The notes beneath the pieces are model-generated. The model did no database searches and was not told where the DNA came from. It saw only the letters and a program-made list of their open reading frames with translations. Of a DNA stretch of 24,629 nucleotides, positions 6,087-12,971 are shown one piece after another (positions within the stretch are counted from its first letter, which is position 1; each line of letters begins with the position of its first letter). Origin of the DNA: Candidatus Buchananbacteria bacterium RIFCSPLOWO2_02_FULL_46_11b. Its GTDB lineage: Bacteria; Patescibacteriota; Patescibacteriia; Buchananbacterales; UBA6539. Made by a program: the position numbers and the translations under genes. The stretch covers positions 11,969 through 36,597 of the forward strand of contig MHIR01000027.1 of the NCBI GenBank assembly GCA_001817615.1. The letters run 5' to 3'.

Positions 6087-6908
6087 ATGTTTTTAAAGCT
6101 AAAAAAAAGAAATAAAAAATTGTTTTACGGGCCGTATTTTTTTATGGGAATATTGGCGTTTAGCCTTGTGATTGGAACCGTATTTTCCGCCTGGTATTTT
6201 ATCAAAGCGGCGAAGAATCATAATAAAGATTTGGCCATCGCCGATATTTTTATAGAACCCGTCAAGGCCGCCGAAATTTATCCTGAATTCGTCTGCGGCT
6301 GCTGCGGCCGGCCGCTTGATCCCCTTAATCCCTGCTGCGGCGACATGAAAAAAAAGGTTGATTACATAGATGAACAAGTCAAAGCCGGTTTATCCAAAGA
6401 TAAAATAATGATGGCGGCAATCAAAGAATTCGGGATTAATTCATTGGCTAAAGAAGAAACTAAGGAAGAAATTAAAAAACAATTGATCGCTTCGGCTCCG
6501 GCCGACGCGCCTAAAATTTCTTTTGAACAAACCAGTTATGATTTTGGAAAAATCAGTCAGGCTAAGGGAGTGGTTTTTGCCAGTTTTAACCTTAAAAATG
6601 AAGGCGGCGGCGATTTAATAATTGATAAACTTAACACTTCTTGCGGCTGTACCTCGGCGGCCGTTGTTTATAAAGGTTTGGAAGGGCCGGCTTTCACGAT
6701 GCCGGGACACGGTCAGGACAATCCAAAAAATTGGTCGGTGGCGATTGCGCCGGGAGACAGGGCGCAGCTAAAAGTTTATTATGATCCCAACGCTCACGGA
6801 AAACAAAAGGAAGATATTCTGTCAATCACCAGAACCGTCAGTATTTTTTCCAATGACCCGGTTGAGTTTGAGAAACAAATCAAAATTGAGCTGGATCAAA
6901 TTCCCTAA
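6087..6908 (+). CDS. DUF1573 protein fused to a CcmH-like cysteine domain
   Basis: The 273-aa protein has an N-terminal membrane helix (about 17-40). A cysteine-dense domain follows at about 64-120: EFVCGCCGRPLDPLNPCCGD (C70, C72, C73, C83, C84), then YIDEQVKAGLSKDKIMMAAIKEFGI. That helical pattern is like CcmH-type proteins (xxxGxSxxEIxxxxxxxYG). The C-terminal half is a DUF1573 immunoglobulin-like domain, with YDFGKISQAKG, TSCGCTSA (C186, C188) and an ending FSNDP...I. DUF1573 proteins are extracytoplasmic and their SCGCT pair is thought to bind metal or do thiol chemistry. It is the largest of three DUF1573 genes in the operon. The CcmH comparison is by eye and less certain than the DUF1573 call. 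Confidence 0.85.
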   Translation: MFLKLKKRNKKLFYGPYFFMGILAFSLVIGTVFSAWYFIKAAKNHNKDLAIADIFIEPVKAAEIYPEFVCGCCGRPLDPLNPCCGDMKKKVDYIDEQVKAGLSKDKIMMAAIKEFGINSLAKEETKEEIKKQLIASAPADAPKISFEQTSYDFGKISQAKGVVFASFNLKNEGGGDLIIDKLNTSCGCTSAAVVYKGLEGPAFTMPGHGQDNPKNWSVAIAPGDRAQLKVYYDPNAHGKQKEDILSITRTVSIFSNDPVEFEKQIKIELDQIP

Positions 6909-6910
6909 TA

Positions 6911-7477
6911 ATGACAAACAAGATAATATTAGCGGTTAAATCTCTTCAATTAGTTTTTAAAAATCCGAATTATTTTATCCTGACCGGCGCGCTGGCAGTC
7001 GTTATCGCCCTGATAATTTTTTTGATAAGCGCTTTGGTTTTAAATTATGAATTATTGATTTATGTTTTTATTTCCGGAATTTTTGATTTTAAAACTAAAA
7101 TGCAGATATTTTTCGGGATATTAACCGCCATCAGGCTTAATTTCTCGCTCGGTTCAATTATAATAATCCTTGTTTTATCCGTACTTTTGGCGATAGATAT
7201 TTCTATTTTCATTTTCTATTTTAAAAGGCGGGCCGTTGTTCAGGCCGAAGCGGGAATCGGTGTTTTTGGCCTGGCGGTCGGTTTTTTGGGAACGGGCTGC
7301 GGTATTTGCGGCTCTATAATCATGGCGTCTGTTTTTGGTTTTGCCGCCGCCGCGCTGATTGCTTTTTTGCCTTTTAACGGTTTGGAATTCGGAATTATCG
7401 GCGTCTTTTTTTTACTGCTGTCTATTTATTTAATCGCCGTAAAAATACCCGGGCCGGATAATTGTAAAGTACTATAA
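6911..7477 (+). CDS. Polytopic membrane protein with intramembrane GCGICG motif (paralogue of the gene at 9187)
   Basis: The 188-aa protein has about five membrane helices (about 22-44, 47-57, 80-104, 116-128 and 140-184) and a Cys pair, GTGCGICGS (C130, C133), between or within helices. The C-terminal half aligns with the protein at 9187: GxxxxGCxxCG, a hydrophobic run, LPFxGLExxI, then a last helix ending in xxKxI. The gene starts 2 bases after the DUF1573 gene, implying translational coupling. Cys pairs buried in helices are used by small metal-uptake proteins such as MerT and by thiol-reductant carriers. Which applies here is unknown. Confidence 0.82.
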   Translation: MTNKIILAVKSLQLVFKNPNYFILTGALAVVIALIIFLISALVLNYELLIYVFISGIFDFKTKMQIFFGILTAIRLNFSLGSIIIILVLSVLLAIDISIFIFYFKRRAVVQAEAGIGVFGLAVGFLGTGCGICGSIIMASVFGFAAAALIAFLPFNGLEFGIIGVFFLLLSIYLIAVKIPGPDNCKVL

Positions 7478-7604
7478 AAGGAACCATTCAATATATTTTT
7501 GACGATTCGAGCATGGGGATTTTCAACGATCAGTTGATAAAAGAGCTGGCAAAATTAAATTTAATTTAATGAGGATAATAAGCGGCTTATAAGAGCATAA
7601 ATTT

Positions 7605-7769
7605 ATGTTTAATCTTTTCAAGAAAAAATGCCCTGTTTGCGGCCTGGAATTGGAGAGAGGAAAGAATTATCTTGAAGAATTTGGCCGGAAATTTTGTTCC
7701 GATTACTGTCGTGAAAAATATCGTCTTAAGAAAAAGCGATCTAAACAATCTGCCGGCTGCTGTCATTGA
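7605..7769 (+). CDS. YHS/TRASH-like metal-binding mini protein, 54 aa, Cys-rich tail
   Basis: This is a very short but convincing gene. It starts MFNLFKKKCPVCGLEL, has the YHS-type core LEEFGRKFCSDYCREKYR, and ends KQSAGCCH. The pairs C9/C12 and C31/C35 suit a single zinc or copper site, and a C52-C53-H54 tail adds another ligand cluster. The YHS protein at 12972 has the same plan (MFKFLQKK start, HGEKFCSEDCVKKYEE core, GGCCCR tail), so the two are diverged paralogues. It is probably a cytoplasmic metal chaperone or buffer. The next gene starts at or just after the stop codon, implying coupling. Confidence 0.78.
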   Translation: MFNLFKKKCPVCGLELERGKNYLEEFGRKFCSDYCREKYRLKKKRSKQSAGCCH

Positions 7770-7774
7770 AATAT

Positions 7775-8140
7775 ATGGTAAAAATAATTTGGCGAAAGAT
7801 AAGACAAAATCGCCCGCTAATGATGGTTCTTTGTTGTTTGTTGCCGATTATTCTGGTTGTTGGTATTATTTTTTTGTTCGGGGACGGCAAACGTTATGGG
7901 TTTTGGCTTATAATTCTGCTCTGCCCGCTGGCGCATATTTTTATGATGAGAGGGCATCAGCGCAATAATCAAGAAAATATCGGGGAGAAAGAGCGGTTAT
8001 TTAAGTGTCCGGAATGCGGACTGAAATATCAAGAAAAAGACTGGGCGGAAAAATGCGAGCAATGGTGCCAGGGGCATAAGAGTTGTAATTTAGAAATTGC
8101 CAAACATGCGGTTAAAGAATCACCCGGCAGATTAAAATGA
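7775..8140 (+). CDS. DUF2933-like membrane protein with C-terminal zinc-finger-like domain
   Basis: From the ATG at 7775 the protein has 121 aa. A TTG at 7766 that overlaps the previous stop is an alternative start. Residues about 14-60 form two hydrophobic segments with LIILLCPLAHIFMMRGH, which resembles the DUF2933 family of small membrane proteins often found in metal-resistance clusters (family call by eye). After a linker comes LFKCPECGLKYQEKDWAEKCEQWCQGHKSC, with Cys at 78, 81, 94, 98 and 104 and H101. This looks like a zinc ribbon or C2H2-like knuckle, unusual as an appendage to DUF2933. The frame that overlaps it (7672-7968) is a shadow. Confidence 0.8.
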   Translation: MVKIIWRKIRQNRPLMMVLCCLLPIILVVGIIFLFGDGKRYGFWLIILLCPLAHIFMMRGHQRNNQENIGEKERLFKCPECGLKYQEKDWAEKCEQWCQGHKSCNLEIAKHAVKESPGRLK

Positions 8141-8168
8141 TGATTTTACCAATTAATAATTTAAAAGT

Positions 8169-8651
8169 ATGAAAAATAAAGGGGCGGTTGGTTTAATCGT
8201 TTTGACGGCAGTTATTTTAGCAATTATTGCCGTTTATAATTATAATAAAGCCAGCCAAAATTTTCCCGATAACAATATTAATGGGCCTGGCGCCCCGGTT
8301 ATTAAAGGGCCGGCCATTACTATTACCCCCAGCCGTTATGACTTAGGAACAGTAATTTATGGCGAAGTGGCCGAACATACCTTTGTGGTTAAAAATTCAG
8401 GAGATGAGCCTTTGGAGATTTTAAGACTCTCAACCTCCTGCGGCTGCACTAAAGCCGCCATGGCAAAAGAGGATAAAGTCATTGCGCCGGGGCAAAGCGC
8501 TAATCTGCTGGTTACTTTTGATCCGGCGGTTCATAAGGATGATTCTGACCTCGGCGATCTTATCAGAATTATTTATGTTAGAACCAATGATCCTGAAAAT
8601 TCCGAGGTTGAGGTTGAAATTACCGCCAAGGTTGTAAAAAATAATCAATAA
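8169..8651 (+). CDS. Membrane-anchored DUF1573 protein (second copy)
   Basis: The 160-aa protein has an N-terminal membrane helix (about 7-24), a Gly/Pro/Asn linker, and one DUF1573 domain. It shows YDLGTVIYGE, the beta strands HTFVVKNSGDEPLEI, the signature STSCGCTKA (C91, C93), APGQSANLLVTFDP, and a final VRTNDPENSEVEVEI. It lies outside the cell membrane and probably binds or exchanges metal or disulfides through the CGC pair. It is more compact than the copy at 6087 and lacks the extra Cys domain. It lies 28 bases after the DUF2933-like gene and 21 bases before the third DUF1573 gene. Confidence 0.9.
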   Translation: MKNKGAVGLIVLTAVILAIIAVYNYNKASQNFPDNNINGPGAPVIKGPAITITPSRYDLGTVIYGEVAEHTFVVKNSGDEPLEILRLSTSCGCTKAAMAKEDKVIAPGQSANLLVTFDPAVHKDDSDLGDLIRIIYVRTNDPENSEVEVEITAKVVKNNQ

Positions 8652-8672
8652 TATAAATAATCAATAATCCGT

Positions 8673-9185
8673 ATGAGCAAAAAAAATGATCCTCGTTTAA
8701 TTATCTTAGCGGCCGCGGCCGCGGCCGTAATTTTTGGCGGCATTATCCTTGGGGTGGCGATGTCGTCTGGCGGCGGCCAGGGCGATAATGGCGGCGCGGC
8801 TAAATTATCCGCTGATTCTTACCAGTATGATTTTGGCGCTATTTCAATGGCTAACGGCTTAGTCAAGCATATTTTTACCATCAGCAATGCCGGGACGGCT
8901 GATTTAAAGCTTTCTAATATCAGCACTTCTTGCATGTGCACGACCGCGGTTTTAGAAATTAACGGACAGAGAAGTCCGGAATTCGGCATGCATAGCAATC
9001 CCGCTTTCTGGTCCGGGGAATTAAAACCCGGTCAAACGGCAAATTTAGAAATAACTTTTGATCCTTTGGCTCATGGACCCGATGCCACCGGGCCGATTAC
9101 CCGCACAGTTACGCTGTCTAGCAACGATGGCGGCCGATCAAACGTTAAAAGTAATTTTACCTTTACCGGCAATGTGGTTAAATAA
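8673..9185 (+). CDS. Membrane-anchored DUF1573 protein (third copy, CMC variant)
   Basis: The 170-aa protein has an Ala-rich membrane helix (about 9-30), a glycine-rich linker, then a DUF1573 domain with YDFGAISMANG, HIFTISNAGTADLKL, STSCMCTTA (C87, C89), KPGQTANLEITFDP and LSSNDGG. The signature is CMC where the other two copies have CGC. The loop after the Cys pair carries an insertion (INGQRSPEFGMHSNPAFWSG) that resembles the FTMPGHGQDNPKNWS loop of the copy at 6087, so copies 1 and 3 are closer relatives. The stop is followed after one base by the ATG of the membrane gene at 9187. Confidence 0.9.
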   Translation: MSKKNDPRLIILAAAAAAVIFGGIILGVAMSSGGGQGDNGGAAKLSADSYQYDFGAISMANGLVKHIFTISNAGTADLKLSNISTSCMCTTAVLEINGQRSPEFGMHSNPAFWSGELKPGQTANLEITFDPLAHGPDATGPITRTVTLSSNDGGRSNVKSNFTFTGNVVK

Positions 9186-9186
9186 T

Positions 9187-9708
9187 ATGTTCAAAATTTT
9201 ATCGGTTATTCTGAAAAAGAAGAAATACGCAATAATAACTCTAATGGCCGTTATTATTATGGCGGCAAGCTCTTACTATTTAACAGTCGTAAATGTTTAT
9301 CATAAAAGCATCTTCGTTTTTGCCGACATGAATGGCGCTTTATTTACGATAATTTCTTTAGTTTTGGGCCTGGTCATTGCGGTTTTGTCCGGCTTTTATT
9401 TAACCTTGGTTGTTTTTAGAAGAGACGTAATAAAGGCAAAAGCCGCCGGCAATAAAACGGCTGGTCTGGGCGGGATGGCCGCCGGCCTTATTGCCTCTGG
9501 CTGTCCTTCTTGCGGGACGCCTCTTTTGGGTTTAGCCGGGATGCCTTTGGCTTTGTTTTCCCTGCCTTTTAAGGGGTTGGAATTAAAGATTTTAAGCGCC
9601 GGTTTCTTGATTTTAGGAATTTTTTTAATTTCTAAAAATATTAAGAAAAATTTAATCGGTCAATGTTCTGTTAATCCTCCAATTGCTAAATTAATTAATG
9701 CCATTTAG
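9187..9708 (+). CDS. Polytopic membrane protein with intramembrane GCPSCG motif
   Basis: The start at 9187 (173 aa) is chosen because it follows the DUF1573 stop by one base. The open frame extends upstream to 9058, but that part lies inside the DUF1573 gene. Helices lie at about 14-34, 51-76, 92-104, 111-127 and 132-153. The motif IASGCPSCGTPLLG (C106, C109) and the following LPFKGLELKI match the paralogue at 6911. In both cases the gene follows directly on a DUF1573 gene, so 'DUF1573 plus GCxxCG membrane protein' is a repeated pair and suggests partnership: the external domain hands metal or electrons to the membrane component. Confidence 0.82.
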   Translation: MFKILSVILKKKKYAIITLMAVIIMAASSYYLTVVNVYHKSIFVFADMNGALFTIISLVLGLVIAVLSGFYLTLVVFRRDVIKAKAAGNKTAGLGGMAAGLIASGCPSCGTPLLGLAGMPLALFSLPFKGLELKILSAGFLILGIFLISKNIKKNLIGQCSVNPPIAKLINAI

Positions 9709-9710
9709 CG

Positions 9711-10142
9711 ATGAAAAAAATAATTATCATGCCGGTTTTATTTCTCGCCTTATTGTTTGGCGGGTGCGCTGGCGGCAAACCCGCGGCTTCAGTTTCTGAA
9801 TCATCAGCCTCGCCAGCAAATAAATCGCGGCCGTCTCGGCCGGCTTTTATTCCAATTTCCGAGTCTCAAGACGGGGTTGAAGCCACAATTGAAAATATTG
9901 CAAAAGAAAATGGAAAAACCGTGGTTGAGCTGGCTTTAAGCAATCATGTCTATGACCTTTCAGCCATGGATGTGAAAAACGGATCTAGTTTTTCCGGAAT
10001 TAAGCCAAGCGAATATAATATTATAAGTTCAGCCGCCGGCGGCCACCATGTTCAGGCGGAAATGATTTTTGAAAAAGAAATTTTTGGCTCTTTAACCATT
10101 GGACTTAACGACTCATTGGTATTTAATTTTAATATTCCGTAA
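9711..10142 (+). CDS. Lipoprotein of unknown function
   Basis: The 143-aa protein has a lipoprotein signal peptide: MKK, a hydrophobic run, and the lipobox LFGGC with C19 as the predicted lipidated residue. A Ser/Ala/Pro linker follows, then a beta-rich domain of about 90 residues: DGVEATIENIAKENGKTVVELALSNH, then SGIKPSEYNIISSAAGGHHVQAEMIF, and LVFNFNIP at the end. There is no Cys beyond the lipobox; a GGHH could bind metal. I do not recognise the domain. It begins 2 bases after the membrane gene. Its processing would need Lgt, which is encoded 3.2 kb downstream. Confidence 0.82.
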   Translation: MKKIIIMPVLFLALLFGGCAGGKPAASVSESSASPANKSRPSRPAFIPISESQDGVEATIENIAKENGKTVVELALSNHVYDLSAMDVKNGSSFSGIKPSEYNIISSAAGGHHVQAEMIFEKEIFGSLTIGLNDSLVFNFNIP

Positions 10143-10146
10143 TTTT

Positions 10147-10176
10147 ACCCCGTTAGAAATAAATTTCTAACGGGGT
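10147..10176 (+). terminator. Strong hairpin after the lipoprotein gene
   Basis: CCCCGTTAGAAAT (10148-10160) and ATTTCTAACGGGG (10163-10175) pair perfectly around a 2-base loop, 5 bases past the stop. There is no T tract, so it may partly attenuate or protect the 3' end of the upstream message instead of ending the operon, since the next gene starts 20 bases later. Confidence 0.55.
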
Positions 10177-10195
10177 TAATCAAGTAAGCGTAAAA

Positions 10196-10654
10196 ATGCC
10201 AAAGTCTGTCGCTAGAAATAATTTTTCCCCGTTGATTTGGGGAACGTTTGGGGCAATCGGTATCAGTTTGATTTTTTATTTAGTTCAAGTTTTAGGGATG
10301 CAAAGCTGGTCGGCCCCAATCTATTTCATGGCCGGCAAATGGTATTTTGTTTTGCCGTTGATTTTAGGCTTTGCCGTTCAAACGGGACTTTTTAAGGCCA
10401 TTCACCTTAAATCTAAACAAGGAGGAGGCACAGTCGCGGCCTCGGGCGGAGTTTCAACGGCCGCCATGATCGCTTGCTGCCTGCATAATTTTGTTATTCT
10501 ACTGCCGGTTTTAGGCATAAGCGCGGCCGCGGTGTTTTTTTCAACCTATCAAAATTATGTTTTTATTTTCAGCATTTTATTTGTTATTGGCGGCGTAATC
10601 TATATGCGGCGGAAATATCAAAAAATTCACGCTGGCGGCGAAATCAACATTTAA
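10196..10654 (+). CDS. Membrane protein with intramembrane ACCLH motif, MerT-like second half
   Basis: The 152-aa protein has four membrane helices (about 13-34, 48-66, 83-112, 119-136). The third contains AMIACCLHNFVILLPVLGISAA, with an adjacent Cys pair (C94, C95) and H97, after a GGVSTAA stretch. The order CCL, hydrophobic run, LG-S-A, then a Y-containing final helix and a basic end (YMRRKYQK) resembles MerT-type metal-uptake proteins, in which the paired Cys in the first helix bind Hg(II). The resemblance is by eye only. It could carry copper or another soft metal, or take part in disulfide transfer. It is 53 bases after the lipoprotein gene and 23 bases before the DsbD-like gene. Confidence 0.8.
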   Translation: MPKSVARNNFSPLIWGTFGAIGISLIFYLVQVLGMQSWSAPIYFMAGKWYFVLPLILGFAVQTGLFKAIHLKSKQGGGTVAASGGVSTAAMIACCLHNFVILLPVLGISAAAVFFSTYQNYVFIFSILFVIGGVIYMRRKYQKIHAGGEINI

Positions 10655-10677
10655 CCCTTAATTATGCCAATGAATTT

Positions 10678-11964
10678 ATGAAAAAATTTTTTTGGAAAAT
10701 TAGTCTCTTTGCGGTCCTGGCTTTAATTTTTATGCCTTTAGTTTCCGTCCGGGCTCATGAAGGTCATGAATCAGAGCCGCCGCCGGCGGAAAAAAACGAA
10801 GCGGTGATTTATTATAATGAAGCTTGCGGCATGTGCGCGAGCTACATTAATCAAGAGCTGGAAGACATGCTTGCGCCTTACGGCATAACTGATTACCTTA
10901 AAAAAGATTATATTAATGACCGGAGCAATCGGCCAAAAATGAATCAGTTAATGGCTGATCTGGGAGTGCCTTTGCCTTTGCAAAGCCACATCATGACTTT
11001 TGTCGGCGATAAGTACATTCTGGGCGGCCATGTGCCAAAGCATATTATTGACGATCTTTTCAAAGAAGAGAATAGCCAAAAGTTTAAACGGATAATTGTT
11101 TATCAGGATAAAATGCACGGCGAGGCCAAGGATTACCAGGTTTGGGCAATACCCCAATATTCCGATAATTACGCCGGCGAGATAAAAACTTACCCGATTG
11201 ACGCTTCGGTGACGGAATATTTAAGTTATTTGGAGCAAAATAAAGATCAGCTGCTGGTAAAAAACGATAAGCTGGAGCGGTTAAAAGAAAAATCGCTTTT
11301 GCCCACGGTGTTAATTTCTGGTTTTTTAGACGGTCTTAATCCCTGCGCCTTTGCCGTGCTGTTATTGCTCGTGGCTTTTCTCTTTTCAATCAAAAGAGGC
11401 AAGGTTGATGTTTTGAAAATGGGGGCCGTTTATATCAGCGCGATTTATCTGGCCTATCTGCTGATTGGCTTTGGAATATTGAAAGCGGTATTGTTCAGCG
11501 ACGCGCCTCACTTTATGGCGAAATTAGGCTCCTGGCTGGTTATTATTTTAGGTTTAATCAACATTATCAATCATTTCGCGCCGAAGTTTCCGATTAAGCT
11601 GGGCATTCCTCAAATGAGCAAAGACACGATTCAGACCTGGATGCGCAAAGCCACCCTGCCGGCCGCCTTTGGGATGGGATTTTTAGTCGGTCTTTGCACT
11701 TTTCCTTGTTCCGGCGGAATTTATGTCGCGATTATCGGTCTTTTGGCTCTAAAAACCACTTATTGGGTCGGCCTGGGCTATATGCTGCTTTATAATTTAA
11801 TGTTTGTCGCGCCGCTTATTATTTTGCTGGTTTTTGCCGCCAATCCTTATACTCTGATTAAATTGGCCGAATGGCAAAAAAAACACAGAAAAGCCGAAAA
11901 ACTCGTCATGGGTTTAGGCATGATCGCTCTGGGAATAATAATTATGGTTTTCTTTATTTATTAA
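10678..11964 (+). CDS. Thioredoxin-like domain fused to CcdA/DsbD-type membrane electron channel
   Basis: The 428-aa protein has a signal peptide (about 1-26), a HEGHES segment that could bind metal, and an external thioredoxin-fold domain with NEACGMCASY (C50, C53) and a GVPLPLQSHIMTFVGDKYILGGH region. Then come about six membrane helices of the CcdA/DsbD family, with GLNPCAFAVLL (C223) and TFPCSGG (C344), the cysteine pair that shuttles electrons across the membrane. It would draw reducing power from cytoplasmic thioredoxin and pass it outward to the operon's thioredoxin-fold and DUF1573 proteins. Here the receiving domain is N-terminal, whereas E. coli DsbD has one at each end. Confidence in the CcdA/DsbD part is high. 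Confidence 0.93.
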   Translation: MKKFFWKISLFAVLALIFMPLVSVRAHEGHESEPPPAEKNEAVIYYNEACGMCASYINQELEDMLAPYGITDYLKKDYINDRSNRPKMNQLMADLGVPLPLQSHIMTFVGDKYILGGHVPKHIIDDLFKEENSQKFKRIIVYQDKMHGEAKDYQVWAIPQYSDNYAGEIKTYPIDASVTEYLSYLEQNKDQLLVKNDKLERLKEKSLLPTVLISGFLDGLNPCAFAVLLLLVAFLFSIKRGKVDVLKMGAVYISAIYLAYLLIGFGILKAVLFSDAPHFMAKLGSWLVIILGLINIINHFAPKFPIKLGIPQMSKDTIQTWMRKATLPAAFGMGFLVGLCTFPCSGGIYVAIIGLLALKTTYWVGLGYMLLYNLMFVAPLIILLVFAANPYTLIKLAEWQKKHRKAEKLVMGLGMIALGIIIMVFFIY

Positions 11965-11976
11965 ATTAATTTTTTT

Positions 11977-12504
11977 ATGCCGGCTGAAAATAAAATAAAT
12001 GAATTTTTAGAGAGAGTGGAAAAGATAAAAAAAGAGCATAAATTTGACTTGTCTTCAGACGAAGATCTTTCAATCGCCGTCATGAATATAATCAGTCTGG
12101 AAGAGCATTTTTTCTTTACGGCCGCCAAAACCGGCAAAGATAAGTATTACGATCTTCTTTTTCAAGTCAGGGAAATGAGAAAAGATTTACTCAAAAAAAT
12201 CGTTAAGGACGCGGAAGGGGAGCAGTGGTGCATCAGCAAGCATTTATTGGCCGCTTCCATGCGGCTGATTGAAGTCGGCACGAAGTATTACGCTCAAAAC
12301 AGAAAAGAAGAAGCCAAAGATTTATTTTCCAAAGCTTATAATCTCTACTCGCTGTTTTTTGGCATAAATTTGAAATTGATTGATAGTAAAGAAACCAAGC
12401 AAGCCGCCGGTTTGGCGCTAAAAGCCAATAATGAGAAAGAAGACGATTTAACCAAGAAACTGAATAATTTAGTGGCCGAGTTGGTTAATTGCTGCGATGA
12501 ATAA
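11977..12504 (+). CDS. Conserved-looking helical protein with C-terminal Cys pair
   Basis: The 175-aa soluble, all-helical protein has no signal. Conspicuous motifs are DLSIAVMNIISLEEHFFFTAAKTGK (E42, E43, H44) and GEQWCISKHLLAASMRLIEVGTK (C85, H89), followed by a TPR-like pair of helices (NRKEEAKDLFSKAYNLY). The E-x-H and C-x3-H positions on separate helices could form a metal or haem site in a helical bundle, but this is inference. The protein ends NCCDE, another cysteine-containing tail. It is the last gene of the operon, 12 bases after the DsbD-like gene. I associate this type of sequence with CPR genomes but cannot name a family. Confidence 0.82.
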   Translation: MPAENKINEFLERVEKIKKEHKFDLSSDEDLSIAVMNIISLEEHFFFTAAKTGKDKYYDLLFQVREMRKDLLKKIVKDAEGEQWCISKHLLAASMRLIEVGTKYYAQNRKEEAKDLFSKAYNLYSLFFGINLKLIDSKETKQAAGLALKANNEKEDDLTKKLNNLVAELVNCCDE

Positions 12505-12553
12505 TTGAGCAGACAAGTATAGCCGCTTGGCCGCATTTTTTATAGGTTATATA

Positions 12554-12580
12554 ATACCCAATAGGGGTATATGGTATAGT
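12554..12580 (+). promoter_or_regulatory. CsoR-type operator and -10 of the csoR gene
   Basis: ATACCC (12554-12559), spacer AATAG, GGGTAT (12565-12570) has the G-tract pseudopalindrome form (TACCC...GGGTA) of CsoR operators. A -10 TATAGT follows at 12575-12580, so bound CsoR would cover the -35 region, where no good hexamer exists. This implies autorepression of csoR and the genes behind it. Confidence 0.72.
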
Positions 12581-12612
12581 CGAGGTCTAAAAATTAATTA
12601 ATAAAATGTATT

Positions 12613-12888
12613 ATGAGGGGGCGTATTCAAGAAAATTTAAAAAAAAGGGCGGTTCACCGCCTTAAAATCATCAAAGGGCAAATTAACGGCCTTCAAAAAA
12701 TGGTTGAAAGCGAGGAATATTGCATTAATATTTTGAATCAATCTTTAGCGATTCAAGAATCTTTGAAAAGTTTTAATTCTCTGCTGCTGCAGAATCATCT
12801 GAAAACTCATTTGGCCGAGCAGCTTAAGGGTAAATCCAGCGACCAGGCGGTTAAAGAAATGTTAAAGCTGTACAAATTTAACCATTAG
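12613..12888 (+). CDS. csoR: CsoR/RcnR-family metal-sensing repressor (C-H-H ligand set)
   Basis: The 91-aa all-helical repressor begins with HRLKIIKGQINGLQKM, the DNA-binding and tetramer helix typical of the family. The metal positions are C37 (EEYCINIL), H62 (QNHL) and H66 (KTHL). Classical Cu(I) CsoR has Cys-His-Cys; here the last Cys is His, the arrangement described for Thermus thermophilus CsoR and partly shared with Ni/Co-sensing RcnR. The metal is therefore not certain, but the operator just upstream is of CsoR type and a Cu(I)-type ATPase lies 1.8 kb downstream. Its metal-free form would repress; metal binding would release it. Confidence 0.92.
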   Translation: MRGRIQENLKKRAVHRLKIIKGQINGLQKMVESEEYCINILNQSLAIQESLKSFNSLLLQNHLKTHLAEQLKGKSSDQAVKEMLKLYKFNH

Positions 12889-12971
12889 CGAAATAATAAT
12901 TTAAATTATACGAGAATTAAACCATAATTTTTACCGCTGTTAGTTAGTAATTAAAGATTAATAAAATCCCG

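Noticed and set aside
7513..7569. 18-codon frame starting ATGGGGATTTTC, open upstream to 7468, in the 127-bp gap before the YHS-like mini gene
   Set aside because: Too short to support as a gene. It could be the 3' remnant of a lost small protein, but I recognise no family in it.
9058..9186. Upstream extension of the GCPSCG membrane protein by 43 codons
   Set aside because: It overlaps the DUF1573 gene in another frame and lacks membrane-protein character; the ATG at 9187 follows the stop by one base.
12505..12545. Terminator after the 14-gene operon (T run at 12535-12540)
   Set aside because: No stem of more than about 3-4 bp precedes the T run; the end of the operon cannot be placed from the sequence.
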